Shown here piece by piece: positions 35,764 through 47,322 of a stretch of 64,000 bases of DNA. The stretch is from Cotesia glomerata. Lineage: Eukaryota > Arthropoda > Insecta > Hymenoptera > Braconidae. The DNA lies in contig NC_058159.1 of NCBI RefSeq assembly GCF_020080835.1, forward strand, positions 11,594,001-11,658,000. Direction: 5' to 3'. The number at the start of each line of letters is the position of its first letter. The stretch's first letter is position 1. The notes under the pieces are model-generated. The model ran no database searches. It was not told the origin of the DNA and worked only from the letters and a program-made list of their open reading frames with translations. The position numbers and the translations under genes were made by a program.

Positions 35764-36292
35764 ACTTTTTTGATTTATCAGCGCATCGTACGGAGTGGAG
35801 CGGGTTGTCATAACTAGGAACGGGTATACCCTCGGAGATAGTACTCCTACTCCAGTTCCCTGAGGCCTAGTCGACACTTAGCCAGTCCCGGAATACACGG
35901 ACGGACTAGACTCGCTCGGAGCGGTGAAGATTCCGATCTCTAGCACTCACTGCGTACTCCCTGATCAAGGCCCGAGGTGGCTGGCTCCTGATCTACTGCT
36001 GTAACTTACACCTCGGCACAGCAAGCTCACATCAGCCGTGGCCTGCGTCGTCGGAAACTACGACACAGGTTCCGGACACTCCCAGTGGGTTACAACAGAG
36101 AACGATCTTCTTCTTGCTAGGTAAGTTAGTGTGACTAACCCATTAAGGGGAGTTTTGTCCACGGGAGCGTATTTTATTTAGCTCCTACCCTCTGTACCTT
36201 GTCAACTAAGAGACTCAGTGTCATCCAAGGACAGCGAGCGTTCTCCCATCCACTCGGGGAGACGCGCCCGGTAGCAGTATCTCTTCTGCCCC

Positions 36293-36295
<3 letters not shown>
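35206..36295 (-). mobile_element. R1-type LINE family A, copy 3, 5' part
   Basis: Continues copy 3 beyond the Gypsy insertion. The minus-strand 5' end at 36295 reads CTCGGGGCAGAAGAGATACT, the same as copy 1 at 14146, and abuts a GT tract, so this copy was full length at its 5' end. Confidence 0.9.
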
Positions 36296-36359
<64 letters not shown>

Positions 36360-36684
36360 CCTCTCATAACTTTCGAATGGCTTATCTGATTCGATCAAAA
36401 TAAGCGACGTTCCAAAGAGTTCCATTGCCCTTAGATTTCTGATTCTAGTTCAAAGAATTTAAGTTTAATCTTTATTTAAGTCTATTTAAGTTTAATCTTT
36501 ATTTAAATTTAAGTTTAGTTTAATCTAAAATTTAATCGGATGATTCGTTTGTGAGTTATCGTTGTCGAAAAAATTCAGAAAAAGTGAATTATACAAATTT
36601 TCAAAGAGCTCAAAAAAATCATGAGTGCAATTTTAAGCGCTTAGCTATGAAATCAGCGGGAAATCGCAGGAATGGCCTTTAGGG
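36296..36684 (-). repeat. M repeat, minus orientation, split by solo LTR
   Basis: GT tract (36296-36357), TAAACCTCTCATAACTTTCG and later AGCGGGAAATCGCAGGAATG, ending at AGGG (36681-36684) where a solo LTR is inserted. It continues at 38295 (AGGGTCAACAGTTTTCCTAA) and ends at 38314 with TTTTT following. The middle (about 36440-36540) is rearranged and lacks most of the GAGCTC block. Confidence 0.65.
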
Positions 36685-38294
36685 TGTAACGGGTGTTTAT
36701 ACCGCTCAATTGGCCCCTTAAATTAAATTAATTGAAACAACAGATAAACAAAATGAGTCTACATTAATAAATAAAAGGGCGCCACCAGGATTTTTATCTG
36801 CAGCTAATTCTCATAACCCACACAAATTTCCACACACATAACCCGCTCACACACACACTCTGATTTTACTTTACTTAATTTTATAAAAATTAATAACGAA
36901 ATTTATTTCCAGAAAATTACTACATTAATTTTCTACTTAAAACGATTCAGTCATTAGCTAACAATTCAATTGTAAAATATTTTCTTAACTAATAATTTAA
37001 TCTCCAAAAATCTAAACTAAAACCGACGCCTAAATTTATTCCAAATCAATCACGAGTTTAATACTCAACATTAAATCAATTTTAGGAACATTTGACGTCT
37101 AAATTTATTCCAATTTAACTCGTAATTTATTTCTTAAATAACAAAACAATTCTTATTAAAATCCATCCATTAATTTTAACTAACTAAAATTTCCGGAATT
37201 AATAATCCACGTTGTTAATTAATTTCTAAGGAATTTTTTAAGATGATGAACTCAAAATTATAAAAATAAATTTTCCAGAATTTAAGTTCAATATAAAAAT
37301 AACCGCGTAAAATTTTCCGATTAAATAAATAATTTATGAACAATTTACCTCAATATAAAATAAACTAACGAAAAATTATCCACGGGTAAATCATTCTCAA
37401 TCGTGCCAAAACTCAATAAATAATATGATGTTAAATAAATAATATTTTCTTCTAATAAATAATATTAAATAATAATAATTCAATTGTTCTTAATAATTCG
37501 TCATGTCAAAATAATTGCCAGGAATTTGCGCGCTCAAAATGGACGCCGGTATTCGTTAGTGTGTAGTTATCTTTGACCTTGGGTACACGTTAACTGCGTT
37601 GTAAAATTGCGACCGACGCTTGCCCGATCCGTGAGAAGACAATGGAACTTTCTCGAAGAATTTATTTCTCGGTTTTATTTTATTAAATTAAATAAATGCA
37701 ACTAAACCGATTTTCCAGATGTTCAAGGTTGTTAATAATTAATCGAGTAAATTAATAAAATAAATTCTCACGACAATTAACACCGCAAGGTCCTTGAGCA
37801 GTCCTCGGGTATAAACCCCCTCGAGGTACGCTCAACGGCAACTAACGAATAAGATTTAATTGCAATAAAATAATTATTGAATTATTATTAAATAAATTAT
37901 TAGTGAACAATTAATAACCCAAAAATAATTAATTAGAGGAGAAGTAAACCGAGTATAAAACCCCGCGGTCCACTCCTAGCCCACAAAGTAATTATTGATA
38001 CCTTTATGAATAAACGACGATCTAACTTACTACTGGAGATTGAAGTCCTAGATGTTGTTGGCTTCTTACGTCTGGTAACTACTCCAAGGATTGGTTTTCT
38101 TTATTTCAGTGGCACACTGTCTGGCGGTTACACTACTTCTCCCTGTCACAATGCACGGCTCACCTACATAATAACCCCCAAAATACCCCCTCCTACTTTC
38201 TCTTTAGGCCCGAAGATTGAGGCGCACCAGTGCTAGTCGAATAGTTATCGATCTCTGGCAACTTATCGATGCAGGGTAATTTTACCCTGTTACA
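36685..38294. mobile_element. solo LTR, 1.6 kb, AGGG target duplication
   Basis: Starts TGTAACGGGT and ends ACCCTGTTACA, inverted ends of TG...CA type. AGGG lies on both sides (36681-36684 and 38295-38298), and removal restores the M repeat reading GGCCTTTAGGGTCAAC. The body is A/T-rich with a GAGTATAAAACCCC promoter-like box near 37950. No internal coding region. A four-base duplication fits Gypsy-type elements. It is unlike the LTRs at 24056 and 7516. Confidence 0.8.
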
Positions 38295-38631
38295 AGGGTC
38301 AACAGTTTTCCTAATTTTTATTTTATTTAAAAAAAAAATAAAAAGTTTACGGAGTAAATTAATTGAAAAATATCCACTTCGCATTTACTCTCAAATCGCT
38401 CTGCATTCACTCCGAAAACTTTTTACAGTGTATTCACAACAACGTTGGTTAACAACTTTATAAACAAACCGAGCCTATAGACTTATATAGCAGATATCGA
38501 TTTTATCAGTTGCGATGCCAAAATTGTTATATAATGCATAGAAAATCTATTAACAGTTTTTGATATAGATATGTAATCATATACTTATATACTCGTAATT
38601 TATGTTTATAATTATTCATAACTTTTTGTAG

Positions 38632-38796
38632 TTGTGACTCAATCATATACAGTTGATGTAGAAGTAGTTGAAGGAGCATCACGGGGCTGTACAGCAATTC
38701 TGAGATGTCTTGTTCCAAGTCATGTAAAAGATCTTGTAAAAGTAGTATCCTGGTTACAAGAGCCAGCATTTCATATATATCCATCACTTCAAGGAG
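38632..38796 (+). CDS. Dscam2: Dscam-family exon, start of second immunoglobulin domain
   Basis: Acceptor TTTTTGTAG before 38632 and donor GTAATT after 38796. Two entering bases complete the codon split by the exon ending at 12974 (giving Ile), and the frame continues TQSYTVDVEVVEGASRGC, AILRCLVPSHV, VKVVSWLQEP and IYPSLQG. Known: this is the second constant Ig domain of Dscam proteins, with its first core Cys in LRC and the Trp in VSW. One base is left over, as needed for the expected following Asp codon. Undamaged. Confidence 0.85.
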
Positions 38797-39131
38797 GTAA
38801 TTTAATAAAATTCCATTTTTCTCAAATTGAAATTTTTGAGCAATAATGACAAAAGATATTGTACGTCATTCGACCGCTCAGTGATTATTTCGACAATCTC
38901 GATTTCACGACATTTCCTTTATAGTTTGTGACTAGAATTTACAAAAATGAGTGTAACTTAACGTTTTCAGCTTTACCTAAGACGTCAAATTTACACTCGT
39001 TTTCGTAAATTCGCGCCACAAACTTTAAGTTCATATCGTAACATCGATTTGTTAAATTCTCTTTATTTTTGTAACTGTTCGGTATCTAAATTTTGTTAGC
39101 TTTTTGAGTGTATGCAACAATTATTACATAT
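38797..39131 (+). other. start of the next Dscam intron, no element recognised
   Basis: Begins GTAATTTAATAAAATT. It contains two roughly inverted stretches around 38930-39020 (CACTCGTTTTCGTAAATTC against GAATTTACAAAAATGAGTG), which form a hairpin. No gene. Confidence 0.6.
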
Positions 39132-39600
39132 GGGTCATTCCACCAAATAAGAACATTTTTACAGGGCGACCCTCGCGGATTATGTTTAAAATTTATGGAG
39201 GTGTTCTCTATAATAAGAAATAAATTCCCTTCAAGTTTCAGCCCTTATTATGCGGCGGTTCTGGAGTTATGATTTTTTGAAATTTTGAAAAAAAATTTTT
39301 TTTAACTTTATTATTAATTTTTCTGATGAGGAAAACTTTTTTATTAAAATCCACGAAAATTCTTATCTTGTAGGAAAAAGTCTCAGCTTTTGAATAAAAA
39401 TATTTATTTTATCATAAACACATCAGAAGACCCTTTGAAATCCGATTAAAGTGGAAAAATTGATTTTTCTCGGTGTGCGGTGCAAGGTACATCCAATTTG
39501 ATTTTTTTTTCTGAAAGATCAAAGTTTTTTTACACAAAATATATGGTTTTCACGATGTGCATATTTTTTGTTCAATCACAATGAAATTATACGTTATATC

Positions 39601-40919
39601 CACTGAGTGTTATACGATTATTCGGGATAGTTAAATAATTTTCTGTTAAATTTTTAAAATTTGTAACAATAATTACGCTCCAGCTGACAGTGGAGTGATC
39701 AATGGACACGTAATTTTGTCCAGGTCGCCCAATAATTGATAAAAAAAAAAAACTAAATAAACAAAAAAATGACTTGGGAGGTGACTCCGCCCCCCAAGCA
39801 ACCCGCAGCTTTTCCTCAGGCTGGGTTAGTGCACGATTTTGGACGCCAGTTGTTCTTTTAACTAGGAAAACAGGTATTTCAGGGAAAGATAAATAATATA
39901 CTAATATTAGGAAAGTAAGAAGGAAGTAATTTATGTAAATTAAATTATTAATAAATCAGCAATTATTAATAATAACAAATAAACTATTTATTAAAAAAAA
40001 AAACAGAAATTACTTCAACTAAGTCCAGAGCCGAATTCCTTAGCCGGATGAACTATATAACAATAATAATAATCTTGCCACATACAATTATTAATTATTA
40101 GTCTAAATCCTGAGTAGACCGTTTATTTACGACGACGTTGATTACAAAATAGAAATTATATCTGATAATATTGAACAGAGATATACCCGAAATCCTCGGT
40201 CGGGTTATATCGACAAAAGATAATAAAAATAAATAAATACTGGCTGACTCAAATAATTAATACCGACTTTTAAGGCCAATTTGTTCGCCAGGAGACAACG
40301 CAGTGCGTGGTTAATAAAATGGCTCAACTTGTGAGTACTCACCAAAAAAGAGAACTCGAACGAAGGTGCCAGATCCTTACACTTTGCGGGTTACCGCGAG
40401 TCTCTCGATTTTTATTTTACCAAAAATCCGAGACCTCGTGTCCGATCACGAGGGCCTCTCAAGTCGTTTACCAAAATTACTGATCCCTGTGCTCGCAATC
40501 GATACTTAAGGGAATTACCCGTGCGAGCAAGGGCTACGACTTGTTTCCAATAATCAATATACAATAAAATAATAAAATTATAAATATTCCAATACAATTT
40601 TCTGAAACAAATGTCAAAATTAATACTTAAGAACTAATAATAATAATAATAATAATACATAAATTGTCAAATATAAATAGTGACAAATGATTACAGTATA
40701 CAAATTAATAATATTAATACAAAAATAGTAAAATTATGAGACACACCGAGTGTGGATCTGTTGCCAACACTAGGCGCAGGGAGGGACGCACACAGGAATA
40801 AAATTCGTGTGATAAATTTCAAACTGCTCGTTAAAAAATTGAATTTATACGATGCAGATGGCGCTCACAACTACGATTCCATTTTCTTATTTAGGATGTA
40901 ATTTTCCAAAATTTGCGAG
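39601..40919. other. unassigned interior of the 39132-43235 transposon
   Basis: No coding region supported. A/T-rich with an A run near 39740, a GC-richer patch at 39780-39850 and an imperfect inverted pair around CGAGACCTCGTGTCCGATCACGAGG. It could hold a degraded LTR, but clear TG...CA ends with a duplication were not found. Confidence 0.4.
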
Positions 40920-41885
40920 AAATTTTATTTATTTATTTATTTATTTAATTTTAATGCCAAGGCGTTAAGCCGAATGGCAAATTTTACATACAAAGATAAT
41001 GTTCAAATAAGTACAATAAATTTTGAAGCATTGATAGAGTACATAAAACAGATTGCAATTAAAACAAGAGTGTAAATCCTAATTTCAGGATCTTCTTCTA
41101 TGAATAATCTACGTAGAAACTTCGGTTCACCCGTCGTTATTAATTTGAAAAATAAACAAGCCAGATAATACAGTCTTCGTGATTTTATATTCAGCCAATT
41201 TAGTGAACGTCGATATGGTGTGATATGTTCATCACGTCTCAAATTATAAATGAATCGAATGGTACTATTTACTGATCTCTGTAATTTGCTTTCAAGTCTC
41301 TTAGATAAATCTACCAGCACAACTGAGCAATAATCAATAATAGGCAATATCGTGGCAGAGACAATTAACTTGCGCAAAGAAGGAGACAAGGTATTTTTCC
41401 TGCGCTTTAGGCTGTTTAATGAGGCAAAGATTTTTCGAGATACTTGCGAAATATGAAAATCCCAGGAAAGATTAGCAGATAGGTGGACCCCAAGATGCTT
41501 TGTGGTGTTTACATACGGTATGAGATTTCCATCAACGATAATTTGCGGAAGTACAATATTTGCAAGAGATTTTAACTTCCGATTGCTTCCTAAAATCATC
41601 ACCTTAGTCTTTCGATAATTGATTACGAAACCCATATCACGTGACCAGTCTGCTACCGCTTGTGCATCAATAGTAAGACGGTGAGCTGCTTCATCTAGTT
41701 TGGAGATATTGAAATGCAGGTATGCCCATTTGTCATCAGCAAACAGGCCATGTTTGCAAAAACTTAGCCGTTTAACCACACCATTTATGACGATAAGAAA
41801 TAATATTGGTCCCAAGACAGACCCTTGAGGCACACCCGACAGAAATACTGATTGGATTATGGAAACTCAACCAATTTATAAAAAT
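40920..41885 (-). mobile_element. 5'-truncated LINE (Jockey/CR1-like)
   Basis: Minus-strand LINE tail: the 3' end is marked by a TTTA-repeat at 40920-40950, next to AATGCCAAGGCGTTAAGCC. The reading from about 41870 to 41003 covers the second half of a reverse transcriptase and its C-terminal domain. It interrupts the transposon at 39132-43235. Confidence 0.75.
41003..41870 (-). pseudogene. LINE reverse transcriptase fragment
   Basis: About 280 residues without a stop, starting in the middle of the RT at SGVPQGSVLGPILF, with the catalytic box as LFADDKWAY, then the DWSRDMGFVINYRKTKVM segment and the HLGVHLS segment typical of Jockey and CR1 relatives. A stop lies just upstream and the finger region and endonuclease are absent. 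The C-terminal end is hydrophobic and diverged. Non-functional fragment. Confidence 0.8.
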
Positions 41886-41938
41886 TTATTGAATTAATTG
41901 GTTTGTAATATTACGTAACATTGTTAACTTTATTTCAG

Positions 41939-42720
41939 ATTCCGATGACTTTATTGATACCTTAGCGACGCAACTTGAGAAACCTTAAAATCATGATATT
42001 ATAGTGAAAATACAAAGTCGGTTTTTCTCTTATGCGAAATTAAATTTGAAGAGTGGCGAATTAGCGGTAGTTTTTGACTTTGCAGAAAACTGCGTTTGTT
42101 ATGCAGGAAGCTGCCCACGGCTATCAGTGGAATAATGATCAAGCTGCTATATTTTCAATGCTGGTTTACTAAAACGAAAATGATACTATTAAGCATTTAG
42201 GCTTAGTTGGTATCTCAGATTGCCTTAAACATGACACAGTTTTGATTTATTTATTTCAAGAACAATTGATTTATTTTTTAAGAGAAAAATTTGCTGTTAT
42301 TGAAAGGATTTTTTACTTCTCAGATGGAGCACCTCAGCAATTTAAAAATAAAAAAACATTTACTAATTTATGTTATTATTATGCTGACTTTAGAATCATC
42401 ACTGAGTGGCATTTTTTTGCGACTGCCCATGGCAAAGGACCATGTGACGGGCTTTCAGGTTCAGTAAAACGACATACTGCTAGAGCTTCATTATAGAAGG
42501 AAAATAAAAAACACATACTTACACCACAAGATTTGCATTCCTGGGCAATCAAGAATTTTACAGGCGTTAATTTTATTTTTATAACGAATGATGATTATTA
42601 CAACAAAAAAAAATGTGTTAGACGTACGATATTCTTCATCAAAAACGGTAAAGGGTACACAGACATTGCACACTTTTACCGATAAATGATGAAATTGGAT
42701 ATGCTTTTATTAAAACTGTA
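41939..42720 (+). pseudogene. transposase of the long-TIR transposon, degraded
   Basis: Begins after an acceptor TTTATTTCAG. Fragments in shifting frames read GELAVVFDFAEN, HGYQWNNDQAAIF, LVGISDCLKHDT, then in the longest open piece (42242-42496) YFSDGAPQQFKNKKTF and EWHFFATAHGKGPCDG followed by a Lys-Arg pair, and beyond it PQDLHSWAIKNF. This series is shared by a protein family often met in arthropod and cnidarian genomes (from memory). The Asp residues in DFAEN, SDGA and CDG could be catalytic (inference). At least three frame changes and several stops. Confidence 0.6.
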
Positions 42721-43850
42721 TCAACATCTGAAAAAAGTTCAAAAATAAAAGTATTTTTATTATAAAGATTTTACGTTTAATTTAATTATGATTGAACAAA
42801 AAATATGAACATCGTGAAAACCATATTTTTTTTTGTAAAAAACTTTGATCTTTCAGAAAAAAAAATCAAATTGGATGTACCTTGCACCGCACACCGAGAA
42901 AAATCAATTTTTCCACTTTAATTGGATTTCAAAGGGTCTTCTGATGTGTTTATGATAAAATAGATATTTTTATTCAAAAGCTGAGAATTTTTTCCACAAG
43001 ATAAGAATTTTCGTGGATTTTAATAAAAAAGTTTTCCTCATCAGAAAAATTAATAAAAAAGTTAAAAAAAAATTTTTTTCTAAATTTCAAAAAATCATAA
43101 TTCCAGAACCACTGCATATTAAAGGCTGAAACTTGTAGGGAATTTGTTCCTTATTATAGAAAACACCTCCATAAATTTTAAACATAATCCGCGAGGGTCG
43201 CCCCATAAACATGTTTTTATTTGGTGGAATGACCCATATGCATAATATACTGTGCCAAATAAATCGAAAATTTTTATTTTTTCGGCCCCATATGCAAATT
43301 CCGTTGAGAGTTACGAAACAAAAATTGTGACAAAATTTGAACGCTTTATCTTAATTTTTCAGTTAGCGATCGCAAAAAAAAAGAATTTTTGCCAAAAAAA
43401 GTTTTTTTTCACTTATTTTTCGGTTATAGAAAATTCAATATACCAAATATGACAAAACCCTTGATATGGTTTTGTAGGAAATTAAATTCTCTACAAAGAT
43501 GATTTTTTGTCGAATTTAAAAAATCAACAGCTTCGTTTTAATAGCTTATTAAATTACAATTTGTTCGATAATTTTTATTTTCAATTATTGATGAACACGT
43601 ATTAAACTACTTCTTAACGAAAAGAACTGACTAATACAATTTTTCTAGGAATATTTATGATCTAAAAAAATAGTTTTTATGCTTTAATTGATTGTAGTAT
43701 GGCACTATAAAAGTTAAAAATAATTTTATTAACAAAAATAATGAAGACAAAAAGATTAATTTTTTTGTAATTTTTTATTCATAAGTCTCATTGACTTAAA
43801 AATTATTCATGCTTCAAAATTAATAAAATATATCTTTTTCTGACATTTTT

Positions 43851-44030
43851 AACTTCCCGCTAAGAAAATCGGAGATTTTCAAAAATCGGGAAGTTATTGT
43901 TTTCACCCCGTTTTGCAAAAATCGAGTTTTCATCAGATCTCGACGTTTGAAGGTCATAGGAAGCTTCCCTGACTATCCCCGCGAGGTTGTCACGGTGTCT
44001 GTATGTATGTGTGTGTGTGTGTGTGTGTGT

Positions 44031-44063
<33 letters not shown>
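43851..44063 (-). repeat. M repeat, minus orientation, left end
   Basis: Starts AACTTCCCGCTAAGAAAATC directly after TTTTT (43846-43850), runs through CACCCCGTTTTGCAAAAATC and GAAGCTTCCCTGACTATCC to a GT tract at 44010-44063, where LINE family B is inserted. The other end is at 48938-49665, followed by TTTTT (49666-49670). Because the right palindrome arm shows the empty site with a single T5, this is a clear five-base duplication. Confidence 0.8.
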
Positions 44064-44067
<4 letters not shown>

Positions 44068-44331
44068 TTTTTTATTTTTTTTTTTTTTATAGAGGAGGTA
44101 AAATACGTTTACGTATGCCAGAACTTGGTGTTGTTGCCAGGACTAGGTGTTGGTGCCTGGGTATGTCGGACTCAGAAGACAATATTATTTTGCAACAATA
44201 CCGACTAAACATCCTCCTCTCTCGTTTCCCTATATATGTTACAGGGAAGACTGGATCAGGACCGCGTTAGCATTACTTCAATCCAGTCCACGTTGTGCCT
44301 CACGACACCTACTTCTTGTTATTACTGGTTT

Positions 44332-47322
44332 CTAATCCCTTTCTGCGATTTTTTCTTTCAAGAGACGCTGCACGTAGGCTACTACAGCTGCCCAGTTTTC
44401 TTCTTTTTTGATCATGCAGGTTACCAAGCTCTCAGGGAAGAGCGCGGTGCCCATTGTTTCTTCGGTGCAGATTCTATCGTCCTTCCATCGATCACACTCG
44501 AAAAACGTGTGCTCGGCGTTGTCAATTTTGTCTGGACAGTATTTGCACGTTGGTGTGCTGTGCAAACCCATCTTGAATAGATAGGCATTGAACTGCCCAT
44601 GTCCCGTCAGTAGCTGGGTCAGAAAGAAGTCCGTGTCCCCGTGCTTCCGAGAAAGCCAGACGTTGATGTTTGGGATCAGTCGCGCTGTTCATCTGCCTGT
44701 CTCTCCCGACGTCCATCGGTCCTGCCACTCTTGCTGCGTTTCCGTTTTTATCCTCGTTCTTACCTCCTTCATGTTTTCGCCACCGATTTTAGCGTCGTAG
44801 AGTCTTGCTCTCTCGAGCGCTAATAGGTCGATGGGCGCAGCTCCCGCAATGACCAATACAGCCGCTTCGGAAACCGTGCGGTAGGCGCAGGCAACTCTGA
44901 GAGCGCATCGCCGCTGCACTGCTGCCATTTTCCGCCGATAGGTTTTCTGCTTTAATATATCTGCCCATATTTCCGCTCCATAAAGCAGTACCGAATGGAC
45001 TGCTTCCAGAAGGACTCTCCTCTTTTTGGTTCTTGGTCCCATAGTATTCGTCATAATTCTTGCTAGGCTAGACACCGTCTTGCTGGCTTTCTGGCATGCA
45101 CTATCGAGGTGTTCGCGGAAAGATAGTTTCTCGTCTATCATTACCCCCAGATAGCGCAGGGCCCTTGTTGACGTTAGCGTTATTCCTCCCATGTCCACAG
45201 CAAATGGTTTTGGGAACCATTTTTGGCGAGTCAGAACGACCATCTCGGTTTTGTGTTTTGCGAGTTTCAGGTGGTGTTTATCGAGCCAAGTCTCGACAGC
45301 ATCAATGGTTTCCCAAACGAGTAGTTCGGCCTCCTCTACGCTGTCTACTATTATCGTGGCTGCGACGTCATCTGCAAAGCCCGTTAGCTCCACTTGCTTT
45401 GGCAACGGGATTTCCAGAAGCTCGTCGTAGTCCCCGTTCCATAGATCGGGCCCCATTATTGAGCCTTGCGGCGCGCCAGCCGTTATGGCGTATTCTTGTG
45501 GACCTTCCGTGGTTTCTGCTATCAGCTTTCTCTCGTCAAGGTAGTTGTCGACAAGTGCCAGATTCTCCGGCTCCACGTCAAATCTGTGCTCCAGGGCGTC
45601 CAAAATATCTCTCCAATTTGCGCTGTTAAAGACATTTCTAATGTCTAGCGTGAGGACAAGACACACCTTGCGGGCTTTGAGGCTACCAGTCCATGCTTCT
45701 CTCGCTGTCACTACGACTTTCTGGATCGCGCCGACTGTTGAACGTCCTTTCCGGAAGCCGTGTTGGTTTGCGGCAAAACCTCCAGCACGGTCTATGTCGT
45801 TGCGAAGTCTCCCTTGTATGAGCTTCTCAAGCAGTTTTCCAGCAATGTCCAGCATACAGAGTGGTCTAAACGACGAAGGTGTTATGGGGGTTCCCTTACC
45901 TTTGTCTAAGAGAACCAATCTCTGCCGTTTCCAGACCACGGGAAACGTGCCAGTTGCCAAGCATGCGTTGTAGGTGTTCAGGAGTATGTCTGGGTATTCC
46001 AGGGCTACAGTTTTGATCACCGATGCCGGGATGCCATCAGGTCCAGGTGCCTTTCCTGTTTTGAGTGACTTGGCCGCGTCTTGTAATTCCTTAGTTGTGA
46101 AGGGTGTTACTTCGCTGTTCTTAGTGTAGTGTTTCTTCTCCCGCGGTGGGTGTTTGGGGAAAAGCTCCGTTACAATGCTCTCCATCAAGGCAGGAGATTT
46201 CGGCGCCTCTGGTGAAGCCTTTCCAAGTCGTTTGGCGACAATTTGGTAGGCTTTACCCCAGAGGTCATTGTCGAGATCGTTGCAGATCTCTTTCCACAGT
46301 TTCGCTTTACTTGCTTTAATGGCTCGGTTTAGCGTCTTTTCGGCCTGCTTGTACTTTTTTGAATACAAGTCCTGGCTTGGGGAGCGTTTCGTAGCTCTCG
46401 TTGCTCGGCGACGTAGCTGATGGCATATTTTGCGAAGTTCTGCTATGTCCGCTGAACACCAGTACGCCGGCCTGTGGAAGCTCTGGTTTTTCAGCCGCGG
46501 CATAGAGGCGTCACATGCGGCAGTAATTTCTTTCATCGTGTTTAGCACTGCCTTTTCCGTCTCGCTGCAGGTATCCGGTGTCGGGTTGTGCTGGAGGATA
46601 AACCAGCTTCGTGCGAGTGAAGCTTGCAATGCCTCTGGATCAAGCCTTTTGGCACTCCACTTCCGCTTAGAAACGTCGCGTTGTGAAACCGGAGCAAATG
46701 CCAATCCAACGCTGAATGTCACAAACTGGTGATCACTGCCACTGTATTCTTCGGATACTTTCCAGTCTTCAATCATGTTGGCAGTTCTTGGAGTCGCCAA
46801 TGAGATGTCGAGGATGGATTCTTGGTACCCTGGTCTTCTAAAGGTCGTGGTGCTCCCGGTGTTCAGCACTATGAGGTCGAGTCTAGCCACGACGTCAGCG
46901 ACCTCGTTACCTCTGGTGTCGGAGAAAGCAGCGCCCCACTCAGCCGATTTAGCGTTGAAGTCTCCGACTACGATAACTTCGCCGTCGAACTTAGTGACCG
47001 CATCTTCTATATTTGCGAGTTTCTGTCGGAACACACTAATCCCTTCGTTAGGTGAGAGATAGATGCTCATGAAGTAGGTTGTGGGGGTTTGAATCCAGAC
47101 AAAACCTGCTCCACCTCCGCTGTTGTTGACGGTAACGTTCTTTGTGTTCACAATCCAAGTTGCTGCCGTGCCCGTTTCGTCTGCGAACCATGTTTTACCT
47201 TCGATGTTTAGATATTGCTCGCAGATAAAGCAGACGTCAATTTTATCTTCGAAAACACGCTGGCGCAGCAGGTTTTGCGCCAAGGCGCACCTATTCAGGT
47301 TGCCTTGTAGTATGCGTGTCAT
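44332..47322 (-). pseudogene. LINE family B ORF2 (endonuclease, RT, zinc finger), one stop
   Basis: About 996 codons in one frame, broken only by TGA at 44689-44691, where a Trp codon is likely in relatives. Domains: endonuclease at residues 1-225 (GNLNRCALAQNLL, ICEQYL, VGDFNAKSAEWG, GSDHQFVTF); RT from about residue 420 (KTGKAPGPDGIP, FRKGRSTVGAI, GAPQGSIMGPDLWN, GFADDVAATI); C-terminal zinc motif CKYCPDKIDNAEHTFFECD at about 44475-44540. Known: R1-clade ORF2 with target-primed reverse transcription. The catalytic residues of both enzymes are readable. It could be a recently active copy with a single later mutation. Confidence 0.9.

Larger units (their letters stand above)
39132..43235 (+). 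mobile_element. DNA transposon with ~470 bp TIRs and 4 bp ATAT duplication
   Basis: Left arm 39132-39600 starting GGGTCATTCCACCAAATAA, right arm about 42776-43235 as its reverse complement with scattered differences. ATAT flanks both ends (39128-39131 and 43236-43239). A broken transposase lies in the right half. The left half (39600-40920) has no recognised gene and a changed character, with GC-richer patches, so it may hide another insertion. A LINE fragment sits at 40920-41885. Long repeats with a four-base duplication would fit the Sola type (inference, not confirmed). Confidence 0.7.

Noticed and set aside
38527..38787. 86-residue minus-strand frame over the Dscam exon
   Set aside because: Shadow of the plus-strand Ig exon, which has correct splice sites and phase.
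44236..47062. Plus-strand frames within the LINE family B region
   Set aside because: They are antisense to the well-supported ORF2.
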